From an uncultured Bacteroidales bacterium (lineage in GTDB: Bacteria; Bacteroidota; Bacteroidia; Bacteroidales; Paludibacteraceae): 64,000 nt of DNA. A program made the position numbers and the translations under genes. The notes beneath the pieces are model-generated. The model searched no databases. It saw nothing but the letters and a program-made list of their open reading frames with translations, and was not told the DNA's origin. Where the stretch lies: positions 1-64,000 of the forward strand of contig CAKZZM010000006.1 of NCBI GenBank assembly GCA_937885465.1. The letters run 5' to 3'. Positions 52,933 to 61,634 of this stretch are shown here, in pieces (the first letter of the stretch is position 1; every line of letters begins with the position of its first letter).

Positions 52933-53163
52933 ATGGAAAGAGAAATGACATTACATGAGGCTCAAATGGATTTGCTTCGGGTAGTAGGACGGATGAAATC
53001 TGTTGCTCAAATACAAGAATTACGTCAGATAGTTTCTGATTATTATGCAAGAAAGGCAACGGAAGGGATGGATCGCCTTTGGGAGAGTGGTGAATGGAGT
53101 GCGGAAAAGAACGAAGAAATATTGAATACGCATTTACGTACGCCCTATCGCTGTTCTCAATGA
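52933..53163 (+). CDS. antitoxin-like protein of a PIN-type toxin-antitoxin pair
   Basis: 76 residues from the ATG at 52933, helical and charged (MEREMTLHEAQMDLLRVVGR). It resembles the protein at 575-802 in length, pattern (QELRQIVSDYYARKA) and position immediately before a PIN-toxin start, which it overlaps by one base. The partner is a decayed pseudogene, so this is probably a surviving orphan antitoxin. The role is inferred from context. Confidence 0.7.
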   Translation: MEREMTLHEAQMDLLRVVGRMKSVAQIQELRQIVSDYYARKATEGMDRLWESGEWSAEKNEEILNTHLRTPYRCSQ

Positions 53164-53295
53164 TGAAAAAGATAGTGTTGGATACAAATTGCTTGAATCG
53201 TTTCAAACTATAGACATTTTGATGCACTAAAGAAAATAGAATACCCCAAAATAATTGTTCTTCGTCTTGATGAATTTTTGGGGACTCTATATTGA
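53163..53295 (+). pseudogene. PIN-domain toxin with internal deletion and frameshift
   Basis: The frame opens MKKIVLDTNCLNRF, a typical PIN start, and stops after 16 codons. In another frame (53212-53295) the DNA codes for RHFDALKKIEYPKIIVL and then RLDEFLGTLY, the usual PIN C-terminus. About 100 central residues, with the remaining catalytic acids, are missing. This is an internal deletion joined out of frame. Confidence 0.82.
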
Positions 53296-53429
53296 TTTTG
53301 CTAATAATAAATTTGTTACGACTAATTAAACACATTATTAACCAAAAAATCTTTCATTTATACGGTAGTATGCGTGGTTGCGCATATTTTTGCGGTCAAA
53401 GATATCGGATTAGTTAAATTGAAAACATT

Positions 53430-53666
53430 ATGAAAGTAACAATCTCATTAGAAGGAATATGGACGATGTTGCAGTCGTTATCTTTATCTTCTCGCAATAA
53501 GGAGTGGTTGGCAGCTCGTCTGATTGAGTCTTGTGCCGAAGATGCTCGTGTCAAACAAGAGAAGATGGTAGCCGAAACACTCGGTTCAGCGTATTTCGAA
53601 ACGAAGCAAGCCATCGCGGCGGGACAAACAATGCCAAATGCTTATGATTTATTGGACGAGATATGA
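53430..53666 (+). CDS. small antitoxin-like protein, no adjacent toxin
   Basis: 78 residues with the layout seen in small Bacteroidales antitoxin-like proteins: an N-terminal segment with SLEGIWTMLQSLSLSSRNKEWLAARLIES, an Asp/Glu-Lys middle, and an end of AIAAGQTMPNAYDLLDEI. No toxin frame follows before the surface protein at 53779. Whether it is an orphan antitoxin or a free regulator cannot be told. An ATCTTTCATTTATACGG leader copy lies about 65 bases upstream. Confidence 0.6.
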   Translation: MKVTISLEGIWTMLQSLSLSSRNKEWLAARLIESCAEDARVKQEKMVAETLGSAYFETKQAIAAGQTMPNAYDLLDEI

Positions 53667-53778
53667 TGAGATATCAAATCATTGTTAGCATCGCTTTAAA
53701 ATTGTGACTATATACAGGGATTAGCAAATGCAAAAGAATCAACAAAAATCATACTATTAACCAACATATCTTTCATTT

Positions 53779-56700
53779 ATGAAGACAAAAATTTTACTTA
53801 AGGCGAGGTGGCTGCTATGCGGTCTGCTTGCCGTGTTCCTAACCACTAATGTGTGGGCAGAAAACCCTTACTTATCAGCAGATTTTACAGCCAAAACAAC
53901 CGGATCGTCTGCTTATAATTCGACTTGGACTTATGGGAGTTTTTCCATTACAAATGGAGCCAATAATAACAAAGGATGGGCTTACATTAAGTTTGGCGGA
54001 AAAAGTGGAACTATTTCAACTGCAAATCCTTGTTATGTAGTATCTCCTAAGGTTGAAAAGGCAATAGCATCAATAGATGTGATAACCAATTCCGGTAATT
54101 TAACAGCAGGTTCTGTAAATGGATGGGGTGTTTATGTCTATTCTGATGCAGAAATGACTACTGAAATTGATCATGTAACAGGTGGTGCTATGACAAAAAA
54201 AACTGCCGAAACATTGACTCTTACGCCTTCAGATTCAGAGGATTCATGGCCTAAAAACTCCTATTACAAAGTCTATTTCGATTTGGCAAATACGACAACT
54301 ACAAATGGTATTGTCTGGGTAGATAAAATTAATTGGTATGAATACGTCGAGGGCGGCGTAGCAACATTGGAGAGTATTTCTTTCTCCGGTGGTTTAAGTA
54401 AAACATCGTATAGTTCTGACGATCACATCGACCTGTCCGGTCTGACTGCAACAGGCAGTTACTCTGATGTGAGTACGTCTGACATTACCAATGAAGTGAC
54501 GTGGACGGTTAGTGCAGACGGCACTAATTACGTTAGTCCGGAAGCACTTACATTGACCGCAGGAATGACGCAAATCTATGTGAAAGCGACCTTGGGTGAC
54601 ATATCCGCAACTACCATTATCAACGACTTGACCGTTACGCAAGCTTTGCCAAAATCCACACTTACTTTTACTGCCAAATGCGAAGGTTCCGGTACTGCTG
54701 ATGATAATGTAACGTGGACTGTGATTTCTGACGGTACGGAATCTACTTACGATAGTAGCAAGGGCATTCACTATGGAACCAATTCGGCAAGCGTGCAATA
54801 TATCAAACTTTCCACAAGTGGTATTGCCGGAACCATTAGAAAAATTGTAGTTAATACAAGTGCTGCGAGTGGAGTTACGGCAACTGCATCGGTTACGGTA
54901 GGTGGTGCAGCTTTTGGCGGCGAAGCACAAACCATTGGTACAGATGCAACAGATTATACTTTCTCCGGTTCAGCAATAGGTGCGATTGAAGTTACAGTTA
55001 CAAAGGAAAGTAGTGCAACAAAAGCACTTTATGTTAAATCTGTAGTTGTTACTTATGAGACCACCCCCTATGTGGCGGTTGAGCCGGCATCCCTGACATT
55101 TAGTGCTAAACAGAATGTGGCAGTTGAGGCTCAGACTTTCACCTTGACGGGTGCCTACTTGGAGAATGGTTTGACGCTGACTGCCTCCGCAGGATTTGCC
55201 GTAAACCCGACCACTTTAACTGCTGAAACGGCCATGACATCCGGTGGTGTGACGGTGACTGTTACGCCCGCCACTCCGACTGCCGCCACTTCGCCCGTCA
55301 CCGGAACAGTTACTATCAGTGGCACGGATTTAAGCGAGGATGTGACAGTGAGTTTGTCGATGACCGTTACCGCGACCTACGCTGTCCAAGTGGCAGTTAA
55401 TGACGGGTCAATGGGTTCGGCTACTATCAATGGCGGTACGGCAACGGTGTATGCTACCGATGACGATATAATCAACCTCGTGGCAACGGCTGCAAGCGGA
55501 CATGAGTTCGTGAAATGGACTGTATCAGATGAGGATATCATTCTTGACAATGAAGATGATGCTTCCACTACTGCAATAGCCGGTGCAGCAGGTACTATCA
55601 CCGCAAACTTCCAATTGCAACAATGTACAGGTCTTGCCGCTCCGACTTTGGATGAAATAACCAAGACCTACAATAGTGCAACGATTACATGGAATGCAGT
55701 TACCAATGCGGAGGGCTATTATGTATATGTATATGAGGATGCCGAGCATACGACAGAGAAGGCTTCGTATTTAGTAACAGATGGGACTTCGTTTGAAGTG
55801 AATAACCTCGCAGCCAACACGACTTATTATTATACGGTTATGGCAGCAGGTGACGGTTCGACCTATTGCGATGAGAACAACCCGCTGTTGTCCGGCTCAT
55901 TCACGACCAATGACTATCCGAGCGTGAATGTGACGTATAGCGAGAACGGTGTGTCGCGTGAGCCTGTTTCGCAGAAGATCATGACGGCGTTTGCTTTGCC
56001 GACGAGTGTTACCAACAATGTAGGCGGTAAGGTATTTGTCGGGTGGAGTACGGTTGAGTTGGCAGTGGCTTCTGCTGCCCAACCCGCATCGAACTACTAC
56101 GCCAAGGGCGCAAACTTCACGATTGAGAACAATGCAGCCATTACGCTGTATGCGGTGTATGCCGATGAGACTCCGGGGGTTGCAAGTGCTGTGTTTACCG
56201 AGACGTTTGCTAACGCAACAGGTACAGCCGGTTGGTCAGGAAATTCCGCTGCCGGTACAATTGCGTACGATAACGAGGGTTGGGTTGCTGACAAGGCTAA
56301 TGGTAATGACGGAAGTGCTAAATTTGGAGCCAGTAGTGCTCAGGGTTATGCTACAACTCCGGAGATAAGCATAGATGGTTCTGCTACTCTAACATTCAAA
56401 TCCGGAGCGTGGAGTGGAGATAAGACCACCGGCGGTTTAGTTCTTTCTATCGAAAAAGGAACAGCTACATTAACTCCGTCCACTATAGATTTGACTGATG
56501 GGGAATGGGCTGACAATAAAGTAGCCATAACCGATGCAGCAGGTCCGATTAAGATTAAGTTCTCGGCTGCTCAAGCAAGTAAGAACCGCTTCTTCTTGGA
56601 TGATGTGGTGGTAAGTGTAGCCGGTGCTGCCACTTACTCCAACTACGTGACGAGTGGTGTGGTTAAGCCTGCTACACCGACCTTTGATGTAGAGGCAGAC

Positions 56701-59430
56701 ACATATAACGAGCACAAATTGATTATCGTGGAGACGGCAACGGACGGTGCTACTATTTACTATACTCTTGACGGCAGTGACCCGACCGATGGCACGAACA
56801 GCAATCGCAAGGTGTATGACGCTGATAGCGGCGTTGAATTAGAAGAGTGTGGCGAATATCAACTGAAGGCTGCAGCCTTTAAAAATGATGTATATAGCGA
56901 TGTGGCGAGTGCCGAATATACTATCTTGCTATCTACCGCCAATACCCTTGTTACTGCATACACTCCTGCGGAGGCTATCGCCATCTACGACGGCGACTGC
57001 GACAAGAGTGAGAAGGTGTATGTACGCGGTGTGGTAACAAGCGCCACGATGGAGACGAGTTCAAGCACTTCGGCGGCGGATTATAAGGATAAGGCGTATA
57101 ATGTGTATGTCAAGGGTATCGGTACCGACGGCAGCGTGACCTTCGAGTTCTATTGTATGTTCAAGGACGAGAAAAACACCGCTTTCTCCTCCGGTGATAT
57201 ACAGACGGGCGACACCGTGACTGCATACGGCACGTTGGCGAAATCTAATAGCACCTACGAGTTTAGTGCGGGCTGCTATATGGTTGAATATAAGAAGTTC
57301 ATGATAGAGAAAGTGTCGATAAACAACACTTTGGAGACTGCATACACCGTAGCGGCGGCGATAGCAAAGATTGACGATGCTACAAGCGACTTGCAGAACA
57401 GCACAGAGGTGTATGTAAAGGGTGTGGTAACAAGCACGAATAATTCCAAAACCATTGTTATTCATGATGCTGATGCAGAAAACTCTTTCCAATTCTACAA
57501 GGCTGACTATGGAACGTTTGCGGTAGGCGAGAACGATACTATCATCTGTAAAGGTTCGATACTCAAGCATAACAGCACTTATGAGATGGCAGAAGGCGGC
57601 GAGGTGGTAAGTGTGAAGGCGTATGTATCATCGGTTGAGCCGCCGGTAGCGCAGACTGTGGCAGTGGTGGCAAAGTGTGGTGACAAGTACTACGCTATGT
57701 CAACAACCGTGAGTAAGAGTGCAACGGCATACGAGGTAACATTCAACGAGAGTGGGGCAGTGGTTATTCCTCAGACACTGGGTAAGGCTGCTATCACATG
57801 GTACATGACGGACACTGAGAATGGTATAACACTGCAGGACAGCAATGGCAAGTACCTAACGGGTGGCTCAAGTACTGACTTATCTTTGGGGACTGCCTCA
57901 TTCGAATGGGTATGGTCTGCCGGTAATAATTGCTATATAAACGGAACAAGCGGTACGCGCACCTTCCTGTACCAAACAGGACAAGGTTTCAAGAACTATG
58001 CATATTCGAATATTAGTAAAGCTGGCTATTCAGAAGCTTCGTTTATCGTAACCGGCATAGCAGAGTCGGTAGCAGTAGAGGTGGACGCAAATGTTTCTGA
58101 TCTGCCTGACGATGCCGATGTGACGGTTGGAGAGGATGTTAAACTCACTATTGATGTGGACAAGGAGTTAGGAGAGATGCATATTGACAATGGCGGTACG
58201 GTAGAGATTGCCGACGGCAAGACCCTGACGGTTCAGAACCTCTTCCTGTCGTCGAACAGGGCAGATAGTGTCTCATCGCAGATACTCGGTGCTAATGGCA
58301 ATAATATAGCTCTTGCAACAGGTGGTGATGTGTTCTTTGATATCACCCTCGGCAAAGAAGGTACAAGCGAGCAGTGGCACGCCTTCACCGTTCCGTTCCC
58401 TGTGGATGTTCTCAATGGTATATATGACACCCTCGGCAATAAACTGACGAACGAGGTTAACTATGCTATTATGGTTTATCATGGTGATATCCGCGCTAAT
58501 GGTCAGTACGGTTGGAAGAAATATCGCGGAGTACTCGTTCCCGGTGTGTTCTACGTGATGGCCACTGACGGTGATCGCGACACTTATCGCATGAAGATGC
58601 GCAGCGGTGCTTCCGTCTTCGCCGGCAACAGCATGACATACACCGCCTATAGTGGTTCGGGTGCGGTTACGGATAAGGGTTGGAACGGTATAGGTAACCC
58701 GTCGCTGTGCTACGGCACTGTGGCACTGATGGTCAGTGTGCTTAATCCTGAAACTTACGAGTTCGTTACTTATGCGGCCTCAGCTTGCAACTTCGTCGTT
58801 GGTACTCCGTTCTTCTATCAGGCTGATGCCGATGGTACGATGACTATGGCTACCGAGAATAAGCCGTACTACGCTCCTCAGATGCGCGGCACAGAGTCTG
58901 TAATTGAGGATATGAAGGTTTATCTCGGCAATGCAGCCCACACCGATTATATCTATGTGTCGGCAAACGAGGAAGCCGCCTCTTCTTATGAGATCGGCAA
59001 AGACCTTGTCCGTATGACGATGACCAACACACCTTCTGTTCCGCGTATCTGCGCTGCTGCTTACGGTAACAAACTGTCAGCTATCAACACCCCGCTCGTG
59101 AGCGGTGAGGCAGTGGTTAATCTGTCGCTCTATGCTCCGGAGGCAGGCACTTACACGCTGAGAGTGGATGAGGTGGCGGATTACAATGTATATCTTATGC
59201 GCGGCAGCGAGTTAGTATGGAATATGAGTAACGGTCAGTACGAGGCAGAACTCGTGAAGGGCGATAACACCGAGTATTCGATACTGCTGAGGCGCAATGC
59301 CCCGAGTGTAGCAACAGGCATGGATATTATCACCGCTGAGGATAAGGTGGAGAAGGTGATACTCAACGGCGCACTCTATCTGATACGCGACGGGAAAGTT
59401 TACGACAGTACGGGTAAGGCTGTGAGATAA
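53779..59430 (+). CDS. large multidomain surface protein with C-terminal tail
   Basis: 1883 residues. Signal peptide about 1-27. In order, approximately: a beta-sandwich (30-190), a Big-type domain (195-288), a second sandwich like the first (290-430), an Ig-like unit (432-530), an InlB/Bacterial-repeat unit (530-610; GHEFVKWTV), a fibronectin-III-like unit (620-700; TWNAVTNAEGYYVYVY), another repeat unit (705-800; GGKVFVGWSTVE), a sandwich (805-960), a chitobiase C-terminal-like unit (965-1055; ATIYYTLDGSDPTDG), two OB-like units (1060-1290; KVYVRGVVTS, EVYVKGVVTS), and further beta domains. It ends in the shared tail GALYLIRDGKVYDSTGKAVR. Probable adhesin or glycan-binding surface protein; no catalytic motif seen. 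Confidence 0.88.
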   Translation: MKTKILLKARWLLCGLLAVFLTTNVWAENPYLSADFTAKTTGSSAYNSTWTYGSFSITNGANNNKGWAYIKFGGKSGTISTANPCYVVSPKVEKAIASIDVITNSGNLTAGSVNGWGVYVYSDAEMTTEIDHVTGGAMTKKTAETLTLTPSDSEDSWPKNSYYKVYFDLANTTTTNGIVWVDKINWYEYVEGGVATLESISFSGGLSKTSYSSDDHIDLSGLTATGSYSDVSTSDITNEVTWTVSADGTNYVSPEALTLTAGMTQIYVKATLGDISATTIINDLTVTQALPKSTLTFTAKCEGSGTADDNVTWTVISDGTESTYDSSKGIHYGTNSASVQYIKLSTSGIAGTIRKIVVNTSAASGVTATASVTVGGAAFGGEAQTIGTDATDYTFSGSAIGAIEVTVTKESSATKALYVKSVVVTYETTPYVAVEPASLTFSAKQNVAVEAQTFTLTGAYLENGLTLTASAGFAVNPTTLTAETAMTSGGVTVTVTPATPTAATSPVTGTVTISGTDLSEDVTVSLSMTVTATYAVQVAVNDGSMGSATINGGTATVYATDDDIINLVATAASGHEFVKWTVSDEDIILDNEDDASTTAIAGAAGTITANFQLQQCTGLAAPTLDEITKTYNSATITWNAVTNAEGYYVYVYEDAEHTTEKASYLVTDGTSFEVNNLAANTTYYYTVMAAGDGSTYCDENNPLLSGSFTTNDYPSVNVTYSENGVSREPVSQKIMTAFALPTSVTNNVGGKVFVGWSTVELAVASAAQPASNYYAKGANFTIENNAAITLYAVYADETPGVASAVFTETFANATGTAGWSGNSAAGTIAYDNEGWVADKANGNDGSAKFGASSAQGYATTPEISIDGSATLTFKSGAWSGDKTTGGLVLSIEKGTATLTPSTIDLTDGEWADNKVAITDAAGPIKIKFSAAQASKNRFFLDDVVVSVAGAATYSNYVTSGVVKPATPTFDVEADTYNEHKLIIVETATDGATIYYTLDGSDPTDGTNSNRKVYDADSGVELEECGEYQLKAAAFKNDVYSDVASAEYTILLSTANTLVTAYTPAEAIAIYDGDCDKSEKVYVRGVVTSATMETSSSTSAADYKDKAYNVYVKGIGTDGSVTFEFYCMFKDEKNTAFSSGDIQTGDTVTAYGTLAKSNSTYEFSAGCYMVEYKKFMIEKVSINNTLETAYTVAAAIAKIDDATSDLQNSTEVYVKGVVTSTNNSKTIVIHDADAENSFQFYKADYGTFAVGENDTIICKGSILKHNSTYEMAEGGEVVSVKAYVSSVEPPVAQTVAVVAKCGDKYYAMSTTVSKSATAYEVTFNESGAVVIPQTLGKAAITWYMTDTENGITLQDSNGKYLTGGSSTDLSLGTASFEWVWSAGNNCYINGTSGTRTFLYQTGQGFKNYAYSNISKAGYSEASFIVTGIAESVAVEVDANVSDLPDDADVTVGEDVKLTIDVDKELGEMHIDNGGTVEIADGKTLTVQNLFLSSNRADSVSSQILGANGNNIALATGGDVFFDITLGKEGTSEQWHAFTVPFPVDVLNGIYDTLGNKLTNEVNYAIMVYHGDIRANGQYGWKKYRGVLVPGVFYVMATDGDRDTYRMKMRSGASVFAGNSMTYTAYSGSGAVTDKGWNGIGNPSLCYGTVALMVSVLNPETYEFVTYAASACNFVVGTPFFYQADADGTMTMATENKPYYAPQMRGTESVIEDMKVYLGNAAHTDYIYVSANEEAASSYEIGKDLVRMTMTNTPSVPRICAAAYGNKLSAINTPLVSGEAVVNLSLYAPEAGTYTLRVDEVADYNVYLMRGSELVWNMSNGQYEAELVKGDNTEYSILLRRNAPSVATGMDIITAEDKVEKVILNGALYLIRDGKVYDSTGKAVR

Positions 59431-59468
59431 AATGAAGTTGATGAAAGCAAAGAATAAATTTATTTCGT

Positions 59469-59609
59469 ATGAAAAGGCAATATCAATATCCACAGACAGA
59501 ATTTGTAGCCACCTATTCGGGTGAAGCGATACTACTCTTGGGTTCCGGCACGATGCCTGAACCTGTACCGGCAAGGCGTTATATCGAGCCGGATGTCTCG
59601 GAGCCGTAA
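59469..59609 (+). CDS. small 46-residue peptide of the MKRxYxxPxT type
   Basis: 46 codons, MKRQYQYPQTEFVATYSGEA then ILLLGSGTMPEPVPARR and an acidic end. It starts 38 bases after the large surface protein on the same strand and resembles the peptide at 33347-33490 in its opening and Gly/Ser-containing middle. Unknown function; association with tail-bearing secreted proteins is seen in both cases here. Confidence 0.65.
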   Translation: MKRQYQYPQTEFVATYSGEAILLLGSGTMPEPVPARRYIEPDVSEP

Positions 59610-59641
59610 GAAGCGTATCAGCTCTGATTGTTTAGAGGGGA

Positions 59642-59665
59642 AGCGGTGCACGGAAGTGCACCGCT
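59642..59665. terminator. hairpin after the small peptide gene
   Basis: AGCGGTGCAC / GTGCACCGCT perfect 10-bp stem with a GGAA loop, 32 bases after the small gene. No T-run follows, so it may be a mRNA 3' hairpin rather than a classical terminator. Confidence 0.55.
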
Positions 59666-59719
59666 ACTCGCATATTATTCGAGAAATATTACTGAAATAT
59701 TAAAAAATAAATATTTTTC

Positions 59720-59750
59720 TTGCGAATGTGATTACATTTTTGTAAATTTG
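59720..59750 (+). promoter_or_regulatory. promoter of the V-ATPase subunit A gene
   Basis: TTG at 59720-59722, 20 bases, TAAATTTG at 59743-59750, 29 bases before the ATG. Confidence 0.75.
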
Positions 59751-59779
59751 TGGTCAAATTCAAAATATTATCGTAATAT

Positions 59780-61537
59780 ATGACTAACGGAAAAGTTAAA
59801 GGTATTATTTCCAACCTTGTTACAGTAGTAGTAGACGGTCCTGTTTCGCAGAATGAAATTTGCTATATTCATGTGGGTGACACGCGTCTTATGGCAGAGG
59901 TTATCAAGGTAACGGGCGAGAATGTATTCGTCCAAGTGTTTGAATCGACCCGTGGTCTGAAAGTAGGCAATCTTGTAGAGTTTACCGGTCACATGCTTGA
60001 GGTGACGCTTGGTCCCGGTCTGCTTTCTCGTAACTACGACGGTCTGCAAAACGATTTGGATAAACTGACGGGCGTGTTCTTGAAGCGGGGCGAATATAAC
60101 TTCCCGCTTGATGAGGACAAGTTATGGCGCTTTACTCCTATTGCTAAGGTAGGTGATAAGGTTCGTGCAGCGGCGTGGCTTGGTGAGGTGGATGAGAATC
60201 ATCAGCCTCATAAGATAATGGTGCCTTTTGTTTTCGAGGGTGAATATACCGTCAAAATCATTGCCCCTGTCGGCAGTTACCGCATAAGAGATATTATTGC
60301 CGTTTTAGTTGATGCCGACGGCGTGGAGCATAATGTAACGATGATACAGAAGTGGCCTGTTAAGCGTGCCATTACTGCTTACAAAGAGAAGCCTCGTCCA
60401 TTCAAATTGTTAGAGACGGGCGTTCGTACGATTGACACAGCCAATCCTATTTGCGAAGGAGGTACCGGTTTCATCCCCGGTCCTTTCGGAACGGGCAAGA
60501 CGGTGCTTCAGCACGCTATATCGAAGCAGGCAGAGGCAGATATCGTTATCATCGCTGCTTGCGGTGAGCGTGCCAATGAGGTTGTTGAGACCTTTACGGA
60601 ATTCCCTGAGTTGGAAGATCCGCATACAGGTCGCAAATTGATGGAACGTACCATCATTATTGCCAACACCTCTAATATGCCTGTTGCATCTCGTGAGGCT
60701 TCCGTATATACCTCTATGACGATAGCCGAGTATTATCGTTCGATGGGTCTGCGCGTATTGCTGATGGCAGACTCTACTTCTCGTTGGGCTCAGGCGTTGC
60801 GTGAGATGTCGAACCGTATGGAGGAGTTGCCCGGTCAGGACGCTTTCCCGATGGACTTGTCAGCCATCATCGGCGCTTTCTATGCTCGCGCAGGTTATGT
60901 GTATTTGCATAATGGCAGTACAGGTTCAATCACCTTTATCGGAACGGTATCTCCTGCCGGTGGTAACCTGAAAGAGCCTGTGACGGAAGGCACAAAGAAA
61001 GCGGCGCGTTGCTTCTATGCGCTTGAGCAGAACCGCGCTGACCGCAAGCGTTATCCCGCCGTTAATCCTATCGACTCTTATTCGAAGTATCTTGAATATC
61101 CCGAGTTTGAGAAGTATATCTCCGAGAGAATAAACAGCGAGTGGATTACTAAGGTGAATGAGATGAAGACTCTGCTGCAAAGAGGTAAAGAGATTCAAGA
61201 GCAGATCAATATCCTCGGTGACGACGGTGTGCCTGTTGATTACCATGAGCAGTTTTGGAAGAGCGAGGTTATTGACTTCGTTATTCTGCAGCAGGACGCG
61301 TTTGATAAGATTGATGCCGTTTGTCCGTTGGAGCGTCAGGAGTATATGTTAGACCTCGTGATGGATATCTGTCGTCACGAATATGATTTTGATAATTTCG
61401 TTGAAGTTAACGATTATTTCAAGCGAGTTATCAACCTCTGCAAGCAGATGAACTATTCGGAGTTCCAATCTGCTTCCTTCAAGGATTACGAGCAGAAACT
61501 GCATGATCTCCTTGCCGAGAAGCAAGTAGCGGCATAA
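59780..61537 (+). CDS. atpA: V-type ATP synthase subunit A
   Basis: 585 residues, normal length. P-loop GPFGTGKT (about 233-240), the non-homologous region (about 110-190), ADSTSRWAQALREMSNRMEELPGQD and AIIGAFYARAGYV identify the catalytic A subunit of V/A-type ATPases. In Bacteroidetes it usually sits in a cluster with subunits E, B, D, I and K. Here it has its own promoter and terminator, and its neighbours are the surface protein region and the convergent pgi, so it is isolated. Confidence 0.96.
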   Translation: MTNGKVKGIISNLVTVVVDGPVSQNEICYIHVGDTRLMAEVIKVTGENVFVQVFESTRGLKVGNLVEFTGHMLEVTLGPGLLSRNYDGLQNDLDKLTGVFLKRGEYNFPLDEDKLWRFTPIAKVGDKVRAAAWLGEVDENHQPHKIMVPFVFEGEYTVKIIAPVGSYRIRDIIAVLVDADGVEHNVTMIQKWPVKRAITAYKEKPRPFKLLETGVRTIDTANPICEGGTGFIPGPFGTGKTVLQHAISKQAEADIVIIAACGERANEVVETFTEFPELEDPHTGRKLMERTIIIANTSNMPVASREASVYTSMTIAEYYRSMGLRVLLMADSTSRWAQALREMSNRMEELPGQDAFPMDLSAIIGAFYARAGYVYLHNGSTGSITFIGTVSPAGGNLKEPVTEGTKKAARCFYALEQNRADRKRYPAVNPIDSYSKYLEYPEFEKYISERINSEWITKVNEMKTLLQRGKEIQEQINILGDDGVPVDYHEQFWKSEVIDFVILQQDAFDKIDAVCPLERQEYMLDLVMDICRHEYDFDNFVEVNDYFKRVINLCKQMNYSEFQSASFKDYEQKLHDLLAEKQVAA

Positions 61538-61562
61538 GTGCGGACAACCAAGTGACCAAAAA

Positions 61563-61597
61563 CAAAAGAGACGATCGGTATTGATCGTCTCTTTTTG
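61563..61597. terminator. bidirectional terminator between the subunit A gene and pgi
   Basis: AGAGACGATC / GATCGTCTCT stem (61567-61592) with a GGTATT loop, flanked by AAAA and TTTTTG, between two convergent genes. A CCAAGTGACCAA piece of the interspersed repeats lies just before it (61545-61556). Confidence 0.9.
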
Positions 61598-61634
61598 TTA
61601 TTGAGAAACTATTCTCCGTTAGCGTGTTGTCGTC

